From the NCBI RefSeq assembly GCF_000337835.1, contig NZ_AOLM01000003.1, positions 62,001 to 126,000 on the forward strand: a DNA stretch of 64,000 bases, in the 5' to 3' direction. Positions 58,187 through 64,000 of the stretch are shown one piece after another. How positions within the stretch are numbered: position 1 is the stretch's first letter; each line of letters starts with the position of its first letter. The translations under genes were made by a program, and so were the position numbers. The notes beneath the pieces are model-generated. The model ran no database searches, was not told where the DNA came from, and saw only the letters and a list, made by a program, of their open reading frames with translations. Source of the DNA: Haloferax sulfurifontis ATCC BAA-897. Its GTDB lineage: Archaea > Halobacteriota > Halobacteria > Halobacteriales > Haloferacaceae.

Positions 58187-59263
58187 TCAGTCGGCGTTCG
58201 TCGTCGCCCGGTGGAACGGCTGTCGCGAGATAATCTCGCGCATCTCCGCCAGCGACTCGGAGCCGGAGCCGTTCATCTCGGTGACGACGGCGAACACCTC
58301 TTGGCGGGAGATTTTGACGCCCTCACCCGTCACCGCGTGTTCGGGGTTGGCGACGAGTTCGCGGAGCGTCCCGACCGCGAGCAGGAACGGAATCGCCCAC
58401 GCGGCGAGCGTGTTGCCCTCGCGGAGCGGCACCGTCTCCAAGTAGGTCTGGGCGTCGTCGAGGAACGACTTGGCGTGGTCGGCGGTCCGCTGGACCACCG
58501 AGGCCGTCCGGTCGTTGTGCTCGGGGGCGACGACCTCCTCTTGGGGGACGCCGGCGTCGTCGAGCCAGTCGGCGGGGAGGTAGACGTTGTTCTCGGAGGT
58601 GTAGTCGTCGTGGACGTCCTTCGCGATGTTCACGAGCTGGAGGAGTAGGCCGAACTCCTCGGCGGTGTCGTAGAGCCGCGACCGGCGCTCGCTGTCGATG
58701 TTGCCGCGAGTCACGAGGTTCGTGATGAGGTTGCCGACGGTGCCGGCGGCGTAGTAGCAGTACTCCTCTAACTCCTCGCGGGACTGGATGCGGAGCCCGC
58801 CGGTCTGGGAGTAGCGTTCGACGAACATCGCCATGCCCGAGACGAGTTCGCGGACCGGCGGCGTGACCGCCTCCCGAACGTCCTCCGGAAGCGCCTCGAA
58901 CGTCCGGAAGACCCGAGCGGTGTTGGCGACGACCATCCAGTCGTCGGACTGTTCGCCCTCCGGGGGGAGGTGCGGCTGTACTGCGTGCACGAACTCGTCG
59001 ACGGTGGTGTCGTCGTCGGGGTCGAGCGCGCGGTCGTAGAGTCGAAGGAGGTGTGCCTGCTCGTCGGGCGCGATTGAAGACGAATCCTCCACGGTGTCGG
59101 CGATTCGACAGAGGAGATATCCGATACAGATGTGCGACGCCATCGGTTCGTCGAGGACGTCGACCGTGAGGGCGAAGGTCCGAGAGACCCCCTGAACTGC
59201 ATCGTGACACCAATCGAGGTCGTCATCAGTTGCCGGTGGCCGGGCATCGGCGTGTCGAGACAT
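58187..59263 (-). CDS. squalene/phytoene synthase family protein
   Basis: A 358-aa isoprenoid head-to-head synthase. The first Asp-rich motif is 'CRIADTVEDSSSIAPDEQAH' and the second 'LLLQLVNIAKDVHDDYTSEN', both binding the diphosphate through Mg2+. 'CYYAAGTVGNLITNLVTRGN' matches the 'Y-C--VAG-VG' block. Haloarchaea carry both squalene and phytoene synthases. I recall this locus as the farnesyl-diphosphate farnesyltransferase (squalene synthase) of Haloferax, but sequence alone does not decide. Start ATG 59263 (MSRHADARPPATDD). Confidence 0.88.
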   Translation of the reverse strand: MSRHADARPPATDDDLDWCHDAVQGVSRTFALTVDVLDEPMASHICIGYLLCRIADTVEDSSSIAPDEQAHLLRLYDRALDPDDDTTVDEFVHAVQPHLPPEGEQSDDWMVVANTARVFRTFEALPEDVREAVTPPVRELVSGMAMFVERYSQTGGLRIQSREELEEYCYYAAGTVGNLITNLVTRGNIDSERRSRLYDTAEEFGLLLQLVNIAKDVHDDYTSENNVYLPADWLDDAGVPQEEVVAPEHNDRTASVVQRTADHAKSFLDDAQTYLETVPLREGNTLAAWAIPFLLAVGTLRELVANPEHAVTGEGVKISRQEVFAVVTEMNGSGSESLAEMREIISRQPFHRATTNAD

Positions 59264-59365
59264 TCGAAGCGTACCCGTATTACGGAAGGGGGGATAAAAA
59301 GTCTCGTGGGGAACCGAACCCAGCGGCGCTCGGCGGCGGCACAGGAGAAAACATAAGCATAGTCG

Positions 59366-60523
59366 ATGACAGACTCACGTATGGACTTCGCGCTCACTGC
59401 GGAGCAGAAGCAAATCAAGGAGATGGTCTCGGAGTTCGTCGACGAGGAGGTCAAACCTCGCGCGGCGGAGATAGACGAGACCGACGAGTTCCCCGCCGAC
59501 CTCGTGGCCGAGATGGGCGAACTCGGCTTGATGGGCATGCCCTTCCCCGAGGAGTACGGCGGTGCCGGCCTCGACTACCACTCCTACGCCATCGGCCTCG
59601 AAGAGATTTCCCGCGGCTCCGGCGGCCTCGGCACCATCGTCGCCGCCCACACGAGCCTCGCCGGCAACATGCTCTACGAGTTCGGGAACGAGGACCAGAA
59701 ACAGACCTACCTGACCCCGCTCAACGAGGGCACCGATATCGGCGCGTTCGCGCTCTCCGAACCCGGCGCGGGAAGCGACGTGCCCGCCATGGAGACGACG
59801 GCGAAGAAAGACGGCGACGAGTACGTCGTCGACGGCGGCAAGCTCTGGATTTCGAACGGCTCCGTCGCCGACACGGTCGTCGTCTTCGCCAAGACCGACC
59901 CCGACGCGGGGAACAAGGGCATCTCGTCGTTCGTCGCCCGGCCCGAGGCGGACGACGGCTTCGTCGTCGAAGGCACGGAACACAAGCTCGGCGACAAGGG
60001 CTGTCCGACAGCCGAACTCCGCTTCGACGACATGCGCATCCCCGAAGACCGGCTCCTTGGCGACGAGGGCGACGGCTTCGTGCAGGCGCTGAAGACGCTC
60101 AACGGCGGCCGCATCACCATCGCGGCGCGCTCTATCGGCATCGCCCGCGCCGCCCTCGACGACGCGGTGAAGTACGCCGGCGAGCGCGAGCAGTTCGACC
60201 AGCCCATCGGCGACTTCCAGGCCATCAAGCACAAACTCGCCGACATGGACACGAAGGTGCAGGCCGCGACGCTCCTCATGCACAAGGCCGCGGACCTGAA
60301 GATGCGCGACGAGACGTTCATCAAGGAGGCCGCGCAGGCGAAGCTCTACGCCAGCGAAATCAGCCGCGAGGTGGCCAACGAGGGCATCCAGATTCACGGC
60401 GGCTACGGGTACACCAAGGACTTCGCCGCCGAGCGCTACTACCGCGACGCGAAGCTCAACGAAATCTACGAGGGGACGAGCGAGATTCTCCGCAACACCA
60501 TCGGCGACTGGCTCCAGAAGTAA
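59366..60523 (+). CDS. acyl-CoA dehydrogenase
   Basis: A 385-aa FAD enzyme introducing a trans-2 double bond into acyl-CoA. 'GAFALSEPGAGSDVPAMETT' binds flavin and substrate, and 'VANEGIQIHGGYGYTKDFAA' is the PROSITE-type signature. The catalytic base region is 'LNEIYEGTSEILRNTIGDWL' (the Glu of YEGT). Chain-length preference cannot be read. The start could be the ATG at 59366 or five codons later at 59381 (MDFALTAEQ), which matches family N-termini better. It converges with the PadR-like gene. Confidence 0.94.
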   Translation: MTDSRMDFALTAEQKQIKEMVSEFVDEEVKPRAAEIDETDEFPADLVAEMGELGLMGMPFPEEYGGAGLDYHSYAIGLEEISRGSGGLGTIVAAHTSLAGNMLYEFGNEDQKQTYLTPLNEGTDIGAFALSEPGAGSDVPAMETTAKKDGDEYVVDGGKLWISNGSVADTVVVFAKTDPDAGNKGISSFVARPEADDGFVVEGTEHKLGDKGCPTAELRFDDMRIPEDRLLGDEGDGFVQALKTLNGGRITIAARSIGIARAALDDAVKYAGEREQFDQPIGDFQAIKHKLADMDTKVQAATLLMHKAADLKMRDETFIKEAAQAKLYASEISREVANEGIQIHGGYGYTKDFAAERYYRDAKLNEIYEGTSEILRNTIGDWLQK

Positions 60524-60525
60524 CG

Positions 60526-60876
60526 TCAGTCGACGACCGACTCGCCAGCGTCGCCCAGTTCGTCTGCACCGCCCATCTCGTCCGCGCCGGCCGTTCGTCG
60601 CTCCCCGTTTTCGACCCGCGCCGCGAGCCATTCGTAGTACGATTCGACCCGGCCCGCGCCCGCGTCGGTGAGGCCGTACACGTCGTAGATGCCCTCGGTC
60701 CGGCGTTCGAGGTGCCCCGACTCCACGAGCGCGTCGAGCGTCCCGTAGAACGACTGGGGGTCGAGTCGGAGGTCGTAGTAGCGTTCCAACCGGGTCTTCA
60801 GCTTCTGTCCGCAGAGTTCGCCCGCGTCGTAGAGGACGGCACACAGGTCCCGGCGGCGGCCGCTCTGAAACCACAT
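60526..60876 (-). CDS. PadR-like winged-helix regulator
   Basis: A 116-aa PadR-family-like protein: 'GRRRDLCAVLYDAGELCGQK' then 'LDPQSFYGTLDALVESGHLE' (recognition) and 'YDVYGLTDAGAGRVESYYEW'. The tail is acidic and Gly-rich, without the usual long dimerisation helix. Start at 60876 (MWFQSGRRRD) preferred over 60900. It ends 2 nt from the acyl-CoA dehydrogenase gene, in convergent arrangement. Confidence 0.82.
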   Translation of the reverse strand: MWFQSGRRRDLCAVLYDAGELCGQKLKTRLERYYDLRLDPQSFYGTLDALVESGHLERRTEGIYDVYGLTDAGAGRVESYYEWLAARVENGERRTAGADEMGGADELGDAGESVVD

Positions 60877-60996
60877 ACCACCACCTCGGCGGAGAGACAC
60901 ACGTCACTTTCGTTCCGCGGTCCGCCGCGCCTCCGGTCCCGTCTCCCGTCCGCCGGAACCGGTAGTTTAGACAGTCCCGACTCCCTAGCGCCTCGC

Positions 60997-61272
60997 ATGA
61001 CCGACGCAACCGCCGAGGCGAACGGCGTCACCGCCCGCTACTACGTCACCGACTCCGAGCGCGTCCTCGAATTCGACCGCGACGGCCGGACCGCCGCCGT
61101 CGCCCAGAACGTCGACGGCTACGCGATGCTGAAGGTCCGCCCCACCGTCGACGGCGACGAACTCGAACGCTACTACGGGTTCGACATGGCGCTCGACCAC
61201 GCCGCGGAACTCCTCGGCGTCTCGCCGCACGACCTGCCGGTCCCGGAGGACGCGGCGGACATGGGGATGTGA
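60997..61272 (+). CDS. conserved haloarchaeal hypothetical protein (91 aa)
   Basis: A small acidic soluble protein: 'NGVTARYYVTDSERVLEFDR' and 'VDGYAMLKVRPTVDGDELER', then 'YYGFDMALDHAAELLGVSPH', likely a compact beta-alpha domain. No function recognised. The start at 60997 begins exactly at the conserved-looking part. Divergent from the PadR-like gene, 120 nt away. Confidence 0.75.
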   Translation: MTDATAEANGVTARYYVTDSERVLEFDRDGRTAAVAQNVDGYAMLKVRPTVDGDELERYYGFDMALDHAAELLGVSPHDLPVPEDAADMGM

Positions 61273-61343
61273 CTCCGGGCGTCGACCGCGAGCCTCCGCG
61301 AACGGGAAACCACTTTTCTCCGAGGCAACTGTGAGTTGCGGAT

Positions 61344-61607
61344 ATGTCAAACGAGGGACTACCCCAGCGAGCGACCCGCGCCGCGAAAACCGGCGGTCCG
61401 CCGGCGCTTATCACCGCGGGCATCGGCGTCGGCGCGACCGGCGCTGTCGGCTCTCGCATCGAGTCGCGGACGGCCCCCGTCGCGCGCGGTGTCGCACAGA
61501 CCGTCGGCGTCGCACCGGAACTGGGGCCGGTCGTGTTGGTGGTCGCCGCCGCCCTCGTGGTAGTCGTCGCGCTCTTCGTTCCGGAGCTGTTCGACCGCCG
61601 CCGATAG
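61344..61607 (+). CDS. small membrane protein (87 aa)
   Basis: An 87-aa protein with one Gly-rich hydrophobic stretch (about 22-38) and one strong helix 'LGPVVLVVAAALVVVVALFV' near the C-terminus, followed by basic residues. A short N-terminal polar segment precedes. No family recognised. It converges with the pssA-like gene, 14 nt apart. Confidence 0.62.
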   Translation: MSNEGLPQRATRAAKTGGPPALITAGIGVGATGAVGSRIESRTAPVARGVAQTVGVAPELGPVVLVVAAALVVVVALFVPELFDRRR

Positions 61608-61621
61608 CGCCCGCGGTCGGG

Positions 61622-62293
61622 TTACCCCCAGTAGAACCGCGGGCCCAAAAACAGGTAGCCGAGCGCCAAGAACAGCAGGCCGAACGAAAACCCCTCGCCG
61701 AGCGTCCCGGAGCAGACGATCGCGAGGCCCTGCACCGCGCCCATGACGAGCGCGTCCTGCGCGTGGAGGTCCGGGTAGCACACGTCGGAGAGCATGAGCG
61801 CGGCCATAACCGCCGAGAGGCCGACGAGCAACATCGGCTCGACGAAGCCGACGAGCACGCCCGCCGAGAGAATCGTCGCCGCGAGCGTCGTCGGCACCCC
61901 AATCGTCTCGTCGGACCCGCTGTCGTAGGCGGTGTACAGCGCCAGCCGGACGACCGCGGCCGCGACGAACAGCGCGGCGACGCCGACGCCGGCTACGACC
62001 CGGACCCGGTCGAAGCCCCACATCTCGCGAACGACGGCGACGACGAGCAGGGCCGGGGCGACGCCGAAAGAGGCCACGTCCGCGAGCGAGTCGAGGTACG
62101 GCCCGGCGTCGGTCCCGCCGTAGCGTCGGGCGACGACGCCGTCGAGACCGTCGGCCATCGCGGCGAGGAGGATGACCTTGGCGGCGAGGTGCACGTCGAC
62201 CGCGGTTAACACCGCCGCGACGAATCCCAGCGCCGCGTTCCCGGCGGTGACCACGTCGGCGGGGCCCAACCGGCCGACGAATCGGGGTCTCAT
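61622..62293 (-). CDS. phosphatidylserine synthase-like CDP-alcohol phosphatidyltransferase
   Basis: A 223-aa polytopic membrane enzyme. The catalytic signature is 'DGLDGVVARRYGGTDAGPYL' followed by DSLADVASFGVAPA, the form of the PssA/archaetidylserine synthase branch. It probably transfers CDP-archaeol to L-serine to make archaetidylserine, a precursor of archaetidylethanolamine. The start at 62293 was chosen at MRPRFVGRLGPADVVTAGN; the frame extension to 62686 is the antisense of the neighbouring gene. Divergent from the second halocyanin gene. Confidence 0.86.
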   Translation of the reverse strand: MRPRFVGRLGPADVVTAGNAALGFVAAVLTAVDVHLAAKVILLAAMADGLDGVVARRYGGTDAGPYLDSLADVASFGVAPALLVVAVVREMWGFDRVRVVAGVGVAALFVAAAVVRLALYTAYDSGSDETIGVPTTLAATILSAGVLVGFVEPMLLVGLSAVMAALMLSDVCYPDLHAQDALVMGAVQGLAIVCSGTLGEGFSFGLLFLALGYLFLGPRFYWG

Positions 62294-62459
62294 ACCGATG
62301 CGATTGCGTACCTTCCCTTTCCCTCTTACGTTCCGTCCGTCGGCGGCCGACGCCGCGTCGCCGCCGCCCGAACCGGACAGAGACGGCGTGTTTCGCTTCG
62401 TTCGGCGGTTCGGCGGGCGAACCATGCGACCTTTATCGGTCGCGTCCCGAGGGACGGAC

Positions 62460-62906
62460 ATGCGAGACCACGGGTCTTCGGACGGCGGTCGGACGCGGCG
62501 TCGATTCCTCGCGGCGGCCGGTGCGGCGGCGACCGCCGGCCTCGCGGGCTGTGCGACCTTGATGGCTTCGGGCGACGACTTCGATATCGGGATGACCGCC
62601 GTCGCGTTCGACCCGCCGACGCTGACCGTCGAGGTCGGCGACGAGGTCGTCTGGCGCAACACGAGCTCGCGCGGGCACACCGTCACCGCCTATGAGGGCG
62701 TCCTCCCCGAGGACGCCGCGTTCTTCGCGAGCGGGGGCTACGAGAGCGAGCAGGCCGCCCGCGACGCCTACTCCAACTCCCTCGGCGGCCTCATCGGGAG
62801 CGGCGAGACGTACGCCCACACCTTCGACGTGCCGGGCGAGTACGAGTACCTCTGTATCCCCCACGAACAGGCCGGCATGGTCGGCACCATCGTCGTCGAG
62901 GAGTAA
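62460..62906 (+). CDS. halocyanin/plastocyanin-like copper lipoprotein
   Basis: 148 aa. The Tat signal is 'TRRRFLAAAGAAATAGLAGC', whose final Cys31 is a lipobox for membrane anchoring. The cupredoxin domain has copper ligands His ('RGHTVTAYEG') and then Cys, His and Met in 'YLCIPHEQAGMVGT'. A longer loop between the two ligand regions (about 80-110) distinguishes it from the other halocyanin at 37.1 kb. The start at 62460 is supported by the TATA-like CTTTATCGG at 62431-62439; ATG 62424 lies upstream of that TATA. Likely electron carrier to a membrane oxidase or reductase. Confidence 0.9.
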   Translation: MRDHGSSDGGRTRRRFLAAAGAAATAGLAGCATLMASGDDFDIGMTAVAFDPPTLTVEVGDEVVWRNTSSRGHTVTAYEGVLPEDAAFFASGGYESEQAARDAYSNSLGGLIGSGETYAHTFDVPGEYEYLCIPHEQAGMVGTIVVEE

Positions 62907-63034
62907 GCTCGGCGCACGGCGTCGAATTCTGAGGGTTAGTTTTTCGCATCCGACCCGAGAGCGACGTGACTCTCGCTCAGCGCGCAGTCGGCGAAAAAGT
63001 CGGGATTCGAAGTCGAGCCGTCGGCGAGACGGGC

Positions 63035-63700
63035 TTACGCTTCGGTCGCTTCGTCCTCGTCGACGTCGACCGCGACGTCGCCTTCGTCGACGCTGACGGC
63101 GGCTTCCTCTTCGGCCTCGACCTCTTCGGGGTGGGCTTCGAGGGAGAACTTCTTGACCTCGACGCGGCGCAGGGGGTAGATGACCTTCGCGTCGCCGTAG
63201 ATGGCCGACGAGAGGCGACCCTCGACGACGCTCTCGGTGAGCGCGTCGTAGGTGTGGCCCGTGATGGCCTCGCGGGTGAGCTCCGTCATGATGCGACGGA
63301 TCTCGTGTTCCTGGCTCCGGTCCGCCTTCTTCGTGGTGAAGGCGACGGGCTGGAGCTGGACGCGGTAGTCGTCCTTGGTGATGGCCGTGACGTTGGCCTC
63401 GATTTTGGACGCGCCGCGGCGGACGAGACTACGGAGGTAGTCTCGGGTGAGCTCCTGCTGGATGAACTCGGTGTAGGCGGCGTCGCTACCGACGTCGGTG
63501 ATCTTGAAGGTGAGCTTGACGTTGTTCGCGCCCTGGTCGTCGTTGAGGTCGCCGAGGGTGGACTCGACGGTGCGACCGTTGATCTTCTCGGGTTCGTCCG
63601 CGAAGGTCGAACCGAGTTCCTTACGGTCGAAATTCTCGGGAGCGATGACGGTGTACCATCGCTTTCCGCGCTTCTGCTTGGAGACGGATCGTTCACTCAT
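63035..63700 (-). CDS. rps3ae: 30S ribosomal protein eS1 (S3Ae)
   Basis: A 221-aa small-subunit protein of the archaeal/eukaryotic eS1 family. The start is 'MSERSVSKQKRGKRWYTVIA'. 'FTTKKADRSQEHEIRRIMTE' and 'YPLRRVEVKKFSLEAHPEEV' are further conserved parts. The tail is very acidic and Val/Glu/Asp-rich, as in halophile ribosomal proteins. It binds near the mRNA exit on the 30S platform. It overlaps pcc1 by 8 nt. Downstream 62907-63034 is a plain spacer. Confidence 0.96.
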   Translation of the reverse strand: MSERSVSKQKRGKRWYTVIAPENFDRKELGSTFADEPEKINGRTVESTLGDLNDDQGANNVKLTFKITDVGSDAAYTEFIQQELTRDYLRSLVRRGASKIEANVTAITKDDYRVQLQPVAFTTKKADRSQEHEIRRIMTELTREAITGHTYDALTESVVEGRLSSAIYGDAKVIYPLRRVEVKKFSLEAHPEEVEAEEEAAVSVDEGDVAVDVDEDEATEA

Positions 63701-63935
63701 GGTTAGTGTCTATGTGCGTTCGTGTGGCTTCGATGACGGTCTCGGCGACCGTCACGTTGACGACGTAGTCATCGACCGTGGCGTGCAGGCCGCCGGTCGA
63801 ATCGCGTTCGATTGTGGTGACGAGTTCGTCCCCCTCGAGTCGGCTGTGCATCGACTCCGTGTTGTCCGGTTCGAGCGCGCCGGCGACGATGCCGGGGTCG
63901 TCGTGGGTCGTCCGCAGGGTCGCACGCCGGGTCAT
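63693..63935 (-). CDS. pcc1: KEOPS complex subunit Pcc1
   Basis: An 80-aa Pcc1: 'TRRATLRTTHDDPGIVAGAL' start, 'VTTIERDSTGGLHATVDDYV' and 'VNVTVAETVIEATR' in a KH-like fold. It dimerises Kae1 in KEOPS, which makes the t6A37 modification of ANN-decoding tRNAs. The start overlaps the upstream gene stop as ATGA and its end overlaps rps3ae by 8 nt, so all three are co-translated. Normal length. Confidence 0.9.
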   Translation of the reverse strand: MTRRATLRTTHDDPGIVAGALEPDNTESMHSRLEGDELVTTIERDSTGGLHATVDDYVVNVTVAETVIEATRTHIDTNHE

Positions 63936-64000
63936 CGGCGCACCTCCCTGACGGCCGCGACGACGTCGCTCGGCTCCGCCGCGGAGTCGAACGTCATCGT
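63932..64000 (-). CDS. C-terminal end of a gene cut by the window edge
   Basis: The last 22 codons of a minus-strand frame ending 'MTFDSAAEPSDVVAAVREVR' plus R and TGA, overlapping the pcc1 start as ATGA. Too short to identify. In related genomes a RecJ-like single-strand DNA exonuclease precedes pcc1, by recollection, so that is the first guess. Confidence 0.45.
   Translation of the reverse strand, partial: TMTFDSAAEPSDVVAAVREVRR

Overview
The window is a gene-dense, high-GC stretch of a haloarchaeal main chromosome, almost certainly Haloferax and close to H. volcanii. The proteins are strongly acidic. Archaeal-only genes are present: proteasome alpha subunit, RNase P proteins Rnp2 and Rnp3, SRP19, Gar1, CetZ, eS1 and KEOPS Pcc1. 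Many start codons sit about 25-35 nt behind a TATA-like element, as expected for leaderless transcripts. The gdh-gfcR pair and the gene order also fit Haloferax from memory; no database was searched.

Layout. 1-4.7 kb: a hypothetical gene, a monothiol glutaredoxin, the glucose dehydrogenase/GfcR operon and purB. 4.9-8.8 kb: a lower-GC island with two SipW/TasA-like exported proteins, their own signal peptidase, a DUF5305 membrane protein and a divergent membrane-anchored HTH gene. 8.9-15.1 kb: a PurN/PurH fusion, a repeat-rich spacer, UspA, a FolC-linker-FolP fusion, an NRDE protein and an HTH gene. 15.2-17.8 kb: rnp3-methyltransferase-rnp2-psmA. 17.9-24.3 kb: a PGF-CTERM surface protein and the lysine operon dapA-dapB-dapD-lysA-dapF-dapE, in which dapF carries a one-base frameshift.

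24.7-29.4 kb: NYN protein, membrane proteins, a PUA-like protein, a decaying hicBA toxin-antitoxin pair, a presenilin-type protease, gar1 and srp19. 29.5-33.3 kb: a btuF / btuCD cobalamin-type ABC importer expressed from overlapping divergent promoters. 33.4-36.9 kb: CetZ, a HARP-type RNA-free RNase P homolog, regulators and a tiny zinc protein. 37-41.6 kb: halocyanin, an Htur_1727-type small protein coupled to the radical SAM heme enzyme AhbC, thioredoxin reductase and small proteins. 41.6-50.4 kb: cysS, a HemAT aerotaxis transducer, CbiX with a DR2241-type partner, Trm112-like protein, purA and a small regulator.

50.9-64 kb: a large multidomain protein of unknown function, a methyltransferase, two CDP-alcohol phosphatidyltransferases, a two-RCK potassium channel, cytochrome oxidase subunit III, squalene/phytoene synthase, acyl-CoA dehydrogenase, a PadR-like regulator, a second halocyanin, eS1, Pcc1 and the edge of one more gene.

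Shared themes are purine synthesis (purB, purNH, purA), tetrapyrrole/heme/cobalamin metabolism (btuFCD, ahbC, cbiX, HemAT, coxC), tRNA 5'-end processing by two unrelated RNase P types, and copper proteins for electron transfer. No rRNA, tRNA, CRISPR array or intact insertion sequence was seen.
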